A stretch of DNA of 64,000 bases from Nipponacmea schrenckii (GCA_030562195.1 JAUJPP010000006.1:8060001-8124000), one strand, 5' to 3'; positions 46,611 to 58,420 are shown, counted from the stretch's first letter. Notes: a model not told the origin generated them from the letters alone. Numbers and translations are program-made.

Positions 46611-49600
46611 TTTTTTTTTTTTTTTTTTTTGTAATTCTTGGATGAGTTTGCAGACAAACTGGTAAAAGGTGCAGAAATTCTAAATCTACAGTTGATCTTA
46701 GAATGATTTCTATTATCAAATAAAACAAAACCGGAAGTTCTATCGCTGACAGGAAGTGAGAACCGGAAGTTCAGGTTTTTTTGCTTTAGCAAGTTTATTT
46801 TCAGTTCGATTTTGACCGGATTTTCAAATTTGAAAACTTCAATGTATTTGTCAACTAACAATTATAGGTTTTATGCAATTAGGTTAAATATTTTACCCAC
46901 GATTTGCAATTCAATATTCAAGGGTCATCGGCAAAAATTTCAGACCGTGATTTCTCCTTTAATATAAATGGTAAAATTTTGAAACTTTACCAGTTGATAG
47001 GCGATATGTTTATAATTTTTGAAAAAATGTGAAAAAAAAATTCCACTTCCGGTTTAGCTTCAAATGACGTAATTACGTAACTTCCGGTCTATAACTGCTA
47101 GGTGAAAAGTGAAAGCTGTTTTATAAATAACTTGTCAATAGTAATTGATTTGACCTAAATAATTAGGTCAAGCTGCCATATCGGCCGCCATTTTGAATTT
47201 TCGTTACAATTCTTAAATCCGAAATTCAGACACTACTGATAGACCGATTTTGATGAAATTTAGCACATAGATACAATGGATCATTATCTACCTTTTCTTG
47301 GAGAAAGATTTTCAAATTTCGTATTTTCTTTCGAATTATTTAAATTTCGATTTTTTCAAAATTAGGTCACTTTAAGGGGTACGGAAGGTGTGCCCCACTT
47401 AATCTATGCCCTTGAAAATTAGGTCAAAAAATATTCAATATAGTGTCTACGAGTAGATATTTTTTAATTTGGCTTATTTAAAAAAATTCATAGAGATAAG
47501 TGTACTTAAATACAGCAAAAATTGATAATTTTCATATTTTCGCCATCATTAACCGTTACGGAAGGTGTGACCTAATTATTTTATGACTTTAAAAACTAGG
47601 TCAAATGATATTCAATATATTGTCTAGATGTAGGTAATTGCAAATTTAGCCTACATAATATTTTAAGGCTCTCGAAATACGTTCATAATTGTAAGCAATT
47701 CTAGTTTTATTTTTTTTTTTTTGTAATTCTTGGATGAGTTTGCAGACAAACTGGTAAAAGGTGCAGAAATTCTAAATCTACAGTTGATCTTAGAATGATT
47801 TCAATTATCAAATAAAACAAAACCGGAAGTTCTATCTCTGACAGGAAGTGAGAACCGGAAGTTCAGGTTTTTTTGCTTTAGCAAGTTTATTTTCAGTTCG
47901 ATTTTGACCGGATTTTCAGATTTGAAAACTTCAATGTATTTGTCAACTAACAATTATAGGTTTTATGCAATTGGGTTTAAATATTTTACCCACGATTTGC
48001 AATTCAATATTCAAGGTTCATCGGAAAAAATTTTCAGACCGTGATTTCTCCTTTAATATAAATGGTAAAATTTTGAAACTTTACCAGTTGATAGGCGATA
48101 TGTTTAAAATTTTTTGAAAAAATGTGAAAAAAAAATTCCATTTCCCGGGTTTTAGCCTCAAATGACGTAATTACGTAATTTCCCGGTCTATAACTGCTAG
48201 GTGAAAAGTGAAAACTGTTTTATAAATAACTTGTCAATAGTAATTGATTTGACCTAAATAATTAGGTCAAGCTGCCATATCGGCCGCCATTTTAAATTTT
48301 TCGTTACAATTCTTAAATCCGAAATTCAGACACTACTGATAGACCGATTTTGATGAAATTTAGCACATAGATACAATGGATCATTATCTACCTTTTCTTG
48401 GAGACCGATTTTCAAATTTCGTATTTTCTTTCGAAATATTTAAATTTCGATTTTTTCAAAATTAGGTCACTTTAACGGGTACGGAAGGTGTGACCCACTT
48501 AATCTATGACCTTGAAAATTAGGTCAAATAATATTCAATATATTGTCTACGAGTAGATATTTTTTAATTTGGCTTACTTAAAAAATTCATAGAGATAAGT
48601 GTACTTAAATACAGCAAAAATTGATAATTTTCATATTTTCGCCATCATTAACCGTTACGGAAGGTGTGACCTAATTTTTTTATGACTTTGAAAACTAGGT
48701 AAAATGATATTCAATATATTGTCTAGAAGTAGGTCATTGCAAATTTAGCCTACAAAATATTTTAAGGCTCTCGAAATACGTTCATAATTGTAAGCAATTC
48801 TAGTTTTATTTTTTTTTTTTTGTAATTCTTGGATGAGTTTGCAGACAAACTGGTAAAAGGTGCAGAAATTCTAAATCTACAGTTGATCTTAGAATGATTT
48901 CTATTATCAAATAAAACAAAACCGGAAGTTCTATCTCTGACAGGAAGTGAGAACCGGAAGTTCAGGTTTTTTTGCTTTAGCAAGTTTATTTTCAGTTCGA
49001 TTTTGACCGGATTTTCAGATTTGAAAACTTCAATGTATTTGTCAACTAACAATTATAGGTTTTATGCAATTAGGTTAAATATTTTACCCACGATTTGCAA
49101 TTCAATATTCAAGGGTCATCGGCAAAAATTTCAGACCGTGATTTCTCCTTTAATATAAATGGTAAAATTTTGAAACTTTACCAGTTGATAGGCGATATGT
49201 TTATAATTTTTGAAAAAATGTGAAAATAAAAATTCCACTTCCGGTTTAGCCTCAAATGACGTAATTACGTATCTTCCGGTCTATAACTGCTAGGTGAAAA
49301 GTGAAAACTGTTTTATAAATAACTTGTCAATAGTAATTGATTTGACCTAAATAATTAGGTCAAGCTGCCATATCGGCCGCCATTTTGAATTTTCGTTACA
49401 ATTCTTAAATCCGAAATTCAGACACTACTGATAGACCGATTTTGATGAAATTTAGCACATAGATACAATGAATCACTATCTACCTTTTCTTGGAGACCGA
49501 TTTTCAAATTTCGTATTTTCTTTCGAATTATTTAAATTTCGTTTTTTTCAAAATTAGGTCACTTTAACGGGTACGGAAGGTGTGACCCACTTAATCTATG

Positions 49601-49895
49601 ACCTTGAAAATTAGGTCAAATAATATTCAATCTATTGTCTACGAGTAAATATTTTTTAATTTGGCTTACTTAAAAAATTCATAGAGATAAGTGTACTTAA
49701 ATACAGCAAAAATTGATAATTTTCATATTTTCGCCATCATTAACCGTTACGGAAGGTGTGACCTAATTATTTTATGACTTTGAAAACTAGGTCAAATGAT
49801 ATTCAATATATTGTCTAGATGTAGGTAATTGCAAATTTAGCCTATATAATATTTTAAGGCTCTCGAAATACGTTCATAATTGTAAGCAATTCTAG
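46611..49895. repeat. Three tandem copies of a 1.1-kb motif-rich repeat
   Basis: Copies begin after T-runs with gtaattcttggatgagttt at 46631, 47723 and 48822 (spacings 1,092 and 1,099 bp), and each ends with gcaattctag. The copies are nearly identical. Each has CCGGAAGT-type ETS cores in both orientations, TGACGTAATTACGTAA, an everted TGACCT-N8-AGGTCA and several further TGACC/GGTCA half-sites, and GGCCGCCATTTT (a YY1-like site). A minus-strand frame beginning MLVDKYIEVFK is open for 99 and 96 codons in copies 1 and 3 but stopped in copy 2, so it is unlikely to be a gene. I do not recognise the family. Confidence 0.9.
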
Positions 49896-50870
49896 TTATT
49901 ATATTATTATCCCAAATTTAGGAGCCGTTATCAATGTGGACTTTAAACTGTGCAAACTAGAATAATTTAATAAGGTTTTGAGAGGTGTAAAATGTATAAT
50001 AAACTTGTTTATTCCACTAAAATTTGAATCTTTAATTTTGTAGCATTTCAATTGAGAATTCAGTTGATGTAAAGAGAGGTCGTTTCCTGGAATTGCCAGT
50101 CGATGATAAGATTATAAAAAAATGACACCATTAAAGATTTTATTGGTTTCTAATTGAAACAGAGCTGACATGAAATGAGCTGACATCAAAATAACGAAAT
50201 TAAGGGCAACTATTGGTATTTTCGGGTTTTGATTTAGGTCTAGAATAGGTGCAAATAGTCTGAAGAAGTATTGCAAATATACGAAAATTGCTATATTTTC
50301 CCAATATACCTAAACTAAAAGTTACACTTTTTATTTCTAAAATGGGAAAAACGATGGTCGAATGTAAGCTGTATCTTCGAAATCAGTGCGATGTGAAGTA
50401 CAATTTTTAAATCACAACACACGTAACTCGTAACTATTGTACATATTTCCACTAGAGTCCCCATGAATAGGGGATTGTAGCAGATGCCCATAGAAAACTG
50501 TTGGCGTGTGATCGCTTAAACTAGTAAAATTATATTCCTTGTAGCATCCAATTTATTTGCATCATTTTTAGAACATTCCATAAAGCATCGGAATAGTCAT
50601 ATATTGTATTGTTGATACAGAATTTTCAAGTGATTTACGAGAAATTTACATTTCAAATGATGAAAACAGGGGTTTTAGAAAATGAACAATGAATGTGAGA
50701 TGTCAATGAAACATCATTACTAAAAAATACGTGTTGATGTTTGTACGTATTTGTGTCAATAGAACTGAATGATCTAACTCACCGCTAAATAATGAAGAAT
50801 CTTGTTTACTAAAAAAGATCATATATTTTTTTTTTTAGGGTTACTGTTAGACTGATAAATCATGAATGAA
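49896..50870. other. Intergenic, no feature recognised
   Basis: Mixed-composition sequence after the triplication, without open frames of note. Confidence 0.4.
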
Positions 50871-50882
50871 TACGTACTAAAT

Positions 50883-51072
50883 CCCTGTTCGGAGCCGCAG
50901 TGGATCAGTGAGTTCAATCCCATCGATGTCGAGATGAGCTATCGGATTTTTCATCCTGGTTTCCCATTGTCAGGGTTGTAGATAGGAGAGACATTATAAA
51001 GTCGTTCGGGTGGGACAATAAACCAAGGCCCGTGTGCTTCAGGCTATGCACGTCTTCATTATCCATAAGGTG
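50883..51072 (+). repeat. Possible SINE relic
   Basis: Contains ggatcagtgagttcaatccc, similar to a tRNA-type B box, and later gggtgggacaataaaccaag plus gcccgtgtg, which resembles 3' segments common in mollusc retroposons. No clear A box or target duplication. Tentative. Confidence 0.3.
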
Positions 51073-51189
51073 CAGAAAAGTATGACGAAAATATCCATCA
51101 ATTCATTTTTATATACTAGTTCAATGTATTACGCCGCCGACTTTATTACCAATACCAAGATAAAGTCGTCGAAAAAAGGTTGAATTTGG

Positions 51190-51360
51190 ACCCAATACCG
51201 TTAGTGATATCTTTTAAGCATTTATTAGGAATAGTAGAGGCCCCAAAACAGATCCCCGAGGGTTACCATCTTTAAGATATTAACCAGCGACTGACTCACC
51301 TTTAATAATGATTGACTGTTTTCTATTCTGAGCGAAATCGTTTTGTGAAAAAGATCTTTT
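51190..51360 (-). pseudogene. LINE reverse transcriptase fragment
   Basis: Minus-strand translation gives FAQNRKQSIIIKGESVAG, a stop, and then GNPRGSVLGPLLFLINA. This matches the reverse transcriptase block usually written GVPQGSVLGPLLF in non-LTR retrotransposons. Flanking frames are broken, so this is a short dead fragment. Confidence 0.72.
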
Positions 51361-51679
51361 TGTCTAATGCGCCACTTACGTCAAAACACATTATTTTGTT
51401 TTTCACAGGTCAATATAATAGAAATGAAATTATTGGTTTTATATAGAAACGTATAGAACATTTTGCCATGAAAATGACGATTGAAATCTTTATCGAAACG
51501 AGCGCTGGAAATCAGACAATCTTTACATTCTCGCGTGTCTTCTACATTTAATCTTTCATAGACCGAAACATATGACTATATTCTATCCTCAGATACCTTT
51601 TCTGACAGTCTTGTTGGCTGGTGTCTCTTGGTCAAGTTGTAGGCTACTAACAAAACGAAAGTGACAGCGATGCCTAACC

Positions 51680-51775
51680 CTAATTTACAGTAATCGTAAA
51701 GGTAATTTAATATAATTAAGTTTGAAGAAAATGCACTTTCGGAGGTGTGGAAAATTCCCCAGAAATCAAAAACTT
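51680..51775 (+). repeat. Left copy of a 90-bp direct repeat
   Basis: The sequence cagtaatcgtaaaggtaatt and ttcggaggtgtggaaaat recurs at 54358-54446 with about ten differences. The two copies bracket 2.6 kb that contains retroelement fragments. Confidence 0.8.
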
Positions 51776-51779
51776 AGAT

Positions 51780-52580
51780 TTTGTAAAAACAGCCTACCCA
51801 TCCAGAGATAACCATCGACCTACCTCCAAAAAAGCCTACCAATCCAAAGATAACCACCGACGTCACTAACATCAGAAACGTCCAACAACCCACAAACGCC
51901 AACCAGAAACCCTTTGTTAACGTATTCTTCCAAGTTTCGCAGTGTCTCCATCATTTGGCAAGCCTTACCCTTCAGCAGCGTTAACCTTCAAATGCAAAGT
52001 CTCTGAGTTGGATAGTCTTATCCGTCCAGCAATGAAAACATCAGCTGTCGACGCAATTATTCGATTCCTCAATCGGAAATGGCTCTCTAAGGTGACGCAG
52101 GCTTTGATTGATCATTACGAACCCAACCTTCAAGAGAAACTCACCATCTTCCAAACCGAGTGTTATTCACAACCAGCCATCGACCGCATCATTTCCCATC
52201 CCCTGTCTTGGGCCCGTCGCTCCTAACGGCAAACGTCTTACTCGACCTGCAATTACCATCCTGAAATGGAGATTGATCAACAAACACCTGCACCAACAAG
52301 AGTCGCTACTCGAACCAAACCTCTAAACGATCCCGCAGTTTACAAACGCCTAGTCCAGCAGATGTGTGAAAACGTTCTCGTAGAGAGTACACCCCCATCT
52401 CTTTTCCCTTTCAGATTCCTCATCCACACCATCTTCATCATGTGACCCAGGTTCTGCCGATCTTTCTTCCTTTTGTGCGTTTTTGGATCAACATGCCACC
52501 TCGAATTCTCCAACCAAGTCAAGTCGTGTACCCACACCATCTCCACCTAGAACCATATCTCAGTCCGTGCGTACATTCCT
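51780..52580 (+). pseudogene. Possible retroelement coding relic
   Basis: The composition is notably richer in C (Pro/Thr/Ser codons) than the flanks. Overlapping open frames at 51942-52226 and 52108-52326 suggest a frameshifted former coding region. No domain is recognised. Position next to a GIY-YIG fragment suggests it belongs to the same retroelement. Confidence 0.3.
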
Positions 52581-52599
52581 AACAATGAGGGTGAAAAGT

Positions 52600-52970
52600 G
52601 GGTGATAAGTTTGGTGGGTTTTACTTTAAAACTTTAATTTTCACCAAAGTCGAAATGTTTTTCACCTAGGTGAATAAGTTCGGTAGTTTTTAATTTAAAA
52701 ACTTTATTTTCCACCTAGGTGAAAAGTGGGTGGTAGTTTTTATTTTAAAACTTTAATTTTCACAAAAATGGAAATGTTTTTCACCTAGGTGAAAAATATA
52801 ATCACCTAGGTGAAAAACAGGAATTATCACTTAAATAAAAACTACCAGAGTTATTACCCACTTGAAAATAAAGTTTTTTAATAAAAAATACGGGAATTAT
52901 CCGCAACTTTTCACCTAGGTAAAAAATGTTTTCACCATGGTGGAAAATAAAGTTTTTAATTCAAAAAAAA
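52600..52970. repeat. Palindrome cluster around CACCTAGGTG
   Basis: Six cores of the type TTTTCACCTAGGTGAAAA (one near 52777 is perfect; another reads TTTTCACCATGGTGGAAAA) are spread over about 300 bp and embedded in a larger inverted repeat: aagtgggtggtagtttttat pairs with ataaaaactaccagagttat and cccactt. No coding content. Confidence 0.85.
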
Positions 52971-53539
52971 AAAAAAAGTCGTTTTCACCGAATAGAATGC
53001 AACAACATGTATTTAATTTCAAGTAAATAATACTAGTATGTCCTTAACAATATTTCGGAGAAATAAGCAACTAATTACCCACTCGTTTTAATTCTCACAG
53101 ATCAGACATTACATTAAGCAAGGACAAGCCTGTTTCTAATCATTTTAATCTTGATGACCATATATCTGACGATCTCTCCCTACCCCAATTGAGCGCACAA
53201 AAATCGACTTTTTTTTCGACCCAATTCCATTAATCTAGGGCGTAATATTCACCATAATGGGGGCATAGCACACTTTGTCATCCCCTTCAATACAACCAGT
53301 AATAAAGCAAGCAAAGTAGTTGATGCCCATTACCAGAGTCTTCAAGAGAAATTCCCCATGCCTATAAACAGAAAATGTTAGTGGCATATTCTAAAAATCA
53401 GAACTTAAATGACAATCTTGTACATAGCAAACTTAAAACAATCTATATGTAACAAGTACTATACCGATAATTTTAGCTTAGAACAGAAGGAAACTATTGT
53501 CAATAAAATATTTGTTCCTAGGCCTGAACATCTGGGAGG

Positions 53540-54012
53540 AAGTGACAGTGATCGAGATAGACGCAAAGATTCCACATTTCAAATAAATGACAATCACAAA
53601 TATCATATACCTCATTTCTTGCACAAAATATGAACAACAATATGTTGGAGAGACAAAAAAAAAAATCATTAAGGGTCCGTTTTAATCACCATAAGTCTGA
53701 CATCATTTTCAAAAAAAAATTATAAAACACTTAAATCAACCCGACCACCACATAACAAACCTTAAAATTATTCCGATTGAACAAATTTACGAACAACCTG
53801 GTACTGATTCTAAAAAAAATCGCCTTATTCGATCAAATTATTGGATAAATAAATTACAAACTATCCTTCCTTTAGGAATGAATATTCACGTTGACTTCCA
53901 GATTATACCCTTTGTTATACAATACAACAATACAGCTGGTCAAGTTCCTCGAATAATTATCCGTCTTTACAAAGAAATTGCAAGAAAAATGTCCAACAGT
54001 CTTTACAAATGA
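53540..54012 (+). pseudogene. Penelope-like GIY-YIG endonuclease relic
   Basis: Plus-strand frames, broken by shifts, read [15 protein letters not shown], then RFNHHKSDI, then LNQPDHHITNLKIIP, then NRLIRSNYWINKLQTILPLG. The order and motifs match the GIY-YIG nuclease found at the C-terminus of Penelope-like retroelements, where the YVGET box and the later NRL-E-YWI-KL block are typical. It is disabled by several frameshifts, some next to A-runs. Confidence 0.7.
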
Positions 54013-54357
54013 TTTAGTGATAGCCTAAACCTGAAATAAAAATCTAAATGATATCCTAGTCCGTGGTAGATTACCCCTCCTGACGTAGATTCATAAAACT
54101 TAATTCAATCCTTATTGTTTATTTATGTTATAGCTTACTATTGAAAATTCCTCATTTTACCATAGTTAATAATGTTCCTATGGGAACCAGTATTCCTCTT
54201 ATATATTCCAGATTTAGAAGCTTGTGAACTTAATTTTTAATATTTTATAATTTTCAAACTAACTTCACAAAAATACTCTCTCACAAAAGGTTAAGCCTAC
54301 ATACCTGCGCCTGTGCTTTCGTAACATCACTTAACCGTAATGTTACAACCCGCAATT

Positions 54358-54446
54358 CCTAATTCACAGTAATCGTAAAGGTAATTCAATATAATTAAGC
54401 TTGAAGAAAACTCCTTTTCGGAGGTGTGGAAAATACCCCGGAAATC
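54358..54446 (+). repeat. Right copy of a 90-bp direct repeat
   Basis: Matches 51680-51775 (cagtaatcgtaaaggtaatt, then gaggtgtggaaaata). Together they flank the 51.8-54.3 kb segment. Confidence 0.8.
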
Positions 54447-55084
54447 AGAACTCTTTCAAAATAGCTATCAGTGACCGGAAGAAAGGTAGATATTTTGGAT
54501 TAGCCTACATTTGTCAATGAACGGATGATAGGGTCATACGTTATCTTAAGATATTTAAAAACAGGATATTTAAGTTAATTTACAGTTTCAGATTCAAAAG
54601 GTGTTATTTAAATACTATTACGATTATAAATAGATCAAAACTAATCCTGTAAATATATATATATATAATATATAAAATGCGTATGTGTCTAATATTAATG
54701 TCTAAATATATAAAAATTCTTATTCATGATTATCTCGATATTGTGTGCGTCATTACGTTATTTCTCTTAACTAATTTAGTCATCAATAATATTGGTCACT
54801 ATGACTTATTGTATATTACGACAATCTTGTTTATTTTTACTTCGAGTATTGTCTTTAACGTAAACAATTTACTTTACTACGAGAGAAATCAAATGTAATG
54901 AATGGAGTCAGGGGCGTAGCGTGACCATTTTGACTGGGGGGGGGGGTGCAACGTCTTAGTTTTACCGACGAACACGTGTTCTTCCGGGGGCAAAAATTAC
55001 TTACTCGCACTGTTACGAACGCATTATACACGAACGAAATCCATCGTTGTAGCAAATCCTAAACATTTGAAAACCATATCAATC

Positions 55085-55520
55085 AGGGGTGTATCTAGAA
55101 TATGCCTGAGAGGGGGACTGAAAGGTGATTTTTCCAAGGCAAGTCCTGTGGGCCAAAGGCCTTCGTATTTGGCCCTTGCAGTGGCGGGGGGTTCGGGGGT
55201 CCTTTCCCGGAAAATATTACAAACTAGGAAACCCGGAGAATACATCTGACGCCATAGTGGAAGTCGTTTCCACTGGTCCAAATTATCAATTTTCATCGGA
55301 AAACCATATGTTTTATATTTCCTCTTTCGACCTATTTTACGTTTTACCGTCATGGAGGGGGGTTTCTGGGGTTCTCCCCCGGAAAATTTTACAAACTAGG
55401 AAACCCCGAGAATACATCTGACGCGATTTTGAAAGTCGTTTCCACCGGTCAAAATTATCAATTTTCATCGGAAAACTATATGTTTTCTATGTCCTTTTTC
55501 GATCTATTCTGCGTTTTACC
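55085..55520. repeat. Two-copy tandem duplication of about 170 bp
   Basis: The segment with ttacaaactaggaaacccgg, gagaatacatctgacgc, tcaattttcatcggaaaac and acctattttacgttttaccg appears at about 55184-55352 and again to about 55520. Weak echoes continue to about 55920. It is G/C-richer than the neighbourhood. Confidence 0.75.
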
Positions 55521-55539
55521 GACAAGTTCAGTAAAAATC

Positions 55540-56170
55540 ACTTTTTATGTAGACGAACAGTTTTCCGATAACATTATAACTGACACAAGGTTACCACTCT
55601 TTCGGTAAGCCAATCGGTTTTACCGAAGACTCCATTTCCCCTCCAACCTTATTTCCGACCGAAACCGGTTTTCCCCGGTTAAATAAAAATCACTTTTTAA
55701 AGTAGACAAGGTTTACCGATAACATCATTTAACCCAAAACAAAGGGTTTTTTTCTCTTTTTGGTTAAAAACGGTTTTACCGACGACTCCCCCCTTGCCCG
55801 TTTTTTTATCCCCACCGAAAACAAAAAACGAAACACCAAAAGGGGTTTTAACCTTTTTAGGTTAATTATCAACTTTAATCGAAAACCGGATTTCGGCGTT
55901 TTTATTGACGTTTCGATCCATAACCAGGTTTTTACTTTACGAAATTGCCTTTACCCCCCAAACCCTGCCGTCTTTTACGCCCCGAAAGGATTTTAACCCA
56001 AACCTTTTCCTTTTTAGGTTTAAATTTACCGGTTAAAGATTCCGGTTAAGGTTTTATCCCTGATTTTTAACAACCATTCAAAATATTAACTCCCCCTACG
56101 AAATGGGTTTTTTTTGGAATCTATTTTTTTGGGCCCAAAAAACATACAAGGGGGGAAAATTTCAAGTTTT
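55540..56170. other. Homopolymer-distorted block, suspect consensus
   Basis: Sequence crowded with runs of 3-8 identical bases (cccccc, gggttttttttgg, tttttttgggcccaaaaaa) and with expanded versions of motifs seen intact at 55290-55510 (tcaactttaatcgaaaaccg against tcaattttcatcggaaaac). This looks like inflated homopolymers, possibly a sequencing or assembly error, rather than ordinary genomic DNA. Confidence 0.5.
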
Positions 56171-56179
56171 TTTTTATGT

Positions 56180-57540
56180 TTCATTGAATACTCTTAAATG
56201 TAGATAGTCCAATTAGTTGACATATAGTAATAAAGATATTAGCCTATGATACTGCAGGTAATATACAATGATTATTATATTATATTATACCTAGAGGCAA
56301 TATTGGCAATGTTAAGATCTTTAATAAAGCCCCCCTGAGCACCCGACCCTGACTTATTTCTTAGTAATTATGTTACTGGCTTCCAGGCTTTTCTACAACT
56401 AAAACATTCATCAGTAGAAGCAAACTATCTTCTAGATTATTTAGAGTTTGTTTTATTTCCATGTATTATCAGTGAAATTGACCAGAGTCGCAGTGAGTTA
56501 GATGCTTGCTCACTTATCCGAGGGTCCAAGCAAAATTACCCTCATTACACCCTGCATGGCGTAGCCCATTAGGCGCATTTATTTGAGTGAAATGGATAGG
56601 AATTTCGCTCCTCCCATGAGTTTTAACTTTTATATCTACATATGAAGCACTGACACTGGTCTGTTCTGGTCTACGAATAGAGATTATTGATTCAGAATGA
56701 TTTTATGGCCGAGTTAAATATTTCTTTTGCTCATTCTATACGAATGATTATATATATAGATATGCCTAAAAAATTTCAAATAGTTAGTTAACTAACAATG
56801 AGTTGAATTGGTTGTCTATGTGATCTCAGTGCGATGCAGTGTACTGGATGAAAAGCGCTAAATGATTTCTGACAGATATTTGACTCTATAGTGCATTGAT
56901 ATTGTCATCTTCACAATGTCAAGCTTTTCCAATAAAAATGGTTTTAGCAGTCGAAGTAAGGCAAAGTTCGCAATACCTTGACCAATACGAAGATGTGTTA
57001 TTGTAGTCTTTGAAATTTCTGGCACGGAGTTCGTATATTATCTGTACAGGCATTGCTCGCGTTTACGTTGATTCACTTTTTTGAAATGGTTTGTTAATTT
57101 ATCAAAACCATATAATTAGTCTGCATGTTTTCAATTATCTATTTATATTATAAAGTGGACTACGATCATAAGCACAAATATCTTTTCAAGACGATTCAAG
57201 ACAATTGGGAATGAAGGGAGGCAACTCAACATAATCTCAACAGACAAAATGGACTCGATCCACCAATTCATGTGCCATCTGTTTCAATATTTAATTAAGA
57301 AATTCATTAACTTTTTCCAGAAATAAACAATTTAATTAATGACAGTAAGAAAGAAGTAAGAAACATGTTTTTGAGAAAAAAGAACAAAGATCCGACTCCC
57401 TATGCAACAGGTAGAAATACGAATACAAAACAGCGACAGTTAATTAAAACTTAAAAGTAACATCATGTGTTGAAGGAAAAAGAAGGAGATAAAATCTACA
57501 CACTTGACAAATGCGGTAAAATACAATAGAATATAATTAT
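56180..57540. other. Intergenic, no feature recognised
   Basis: AT-rich and without coding signals. No repeat stands out. Confidence 0.4.
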
Positions 57541-57542
57541 AA

Positions 57543-58260
57543 TGTTGGTGAAAGGTGATGTGTAAGTTGGTTTATTCCTAGATTTAAAGTTTCCCGCGTT
57601 TCGCTAAGAATAGCGGGAAATATTTGTATTGACGATTTGTCGTGATCATGGATCACATCAAGTGATGTAACTAAGGTTGGGAGATTATAAATGAGGGTCG
57701 AATGTTTGGTGAATCGTTCTCTAGCCACTCACTTATTGGTTAAACACGTATGTTTATTTTGGATATTAAAAATATTAGAAACGTTAGTTTTTGTCGAATG
57801 TAGATTTTGTACATTATAATATTTTCTTTTATTTCTTATGTTATAAGATAGATAATAGGTGGATAAATACAAGTCCAAGCATTTTCTCTCGATGCAAGCA
57901 ACCGATACTAGAAATATAAAAAAAATTATATTTGGTTTTTGGACACAGTTTCCAGAGTATTTTATTTTCTGAAGTTAAGATCAGTTTTTATGATCTCTGG
58001 CTTTTTCCTGGCCGCGGTTGTTTTGCTGATAAAAGAGATCGTATTTTTCATTGTTTGATTGTCAGTTTCATATGCATAATGTAGATATTTATTTCCGATT
58101 AGTGTATTCCATGTGAGCATTTTGTTTGTTCTATGTTTAAAATTGTCATGATTTGGATTTAATGTTTTTACATTTATTTGTATACATATTTGTTAATAAA
58201 AGAGGCGTCCCTCCAGCGTGTGGTGACTGTCAGCAATACATATTGTGTTATTATTGAAAT
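57543..58260 (+). mobile_element. Possible solo LTR
   Basis: The segment starts TGTTGGTGAAAGG, has TATAAAT at 57686-57692 and AATAAA at 58195-58200, and is followed at about 58270 by TTTGGTGGCTGTCGG, which resembles a retrotransposon primer-binding site. No second LTR or pol region is present. The boundaries and the call itself are tentative; it could instead be flanking sequence of the next gene. Confidence 0.25.
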
Positions 58261-58420
58261 TCTAATTTTTTTGGTGGCTGTCGGCTTGTGACAGGTATCA
58301 CAATATAGTTCTGTACGAGGTAATAGTTGTAAGGAGGTCAGAGAAGGAAGGTTAATGGTAGTCTATTTCGACAGATGTTGATTTAAGTTCTGGGAATGAG
58401 TGACTTCCTTGAACAGATAT

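Noticed and set aside
54677..54898. 73-codon hydrophobic plus-strand frame
   Set aside because: Ile/Leu/Tyr-rich translation is expected from AT-rich DNA; no start context or homology is recognised.
55024..55421. Overlapping frames at the 55-kb duplication
   Set aside because: They lie on both strands of a duplicated, possibly mis-assembled block and show no domain.
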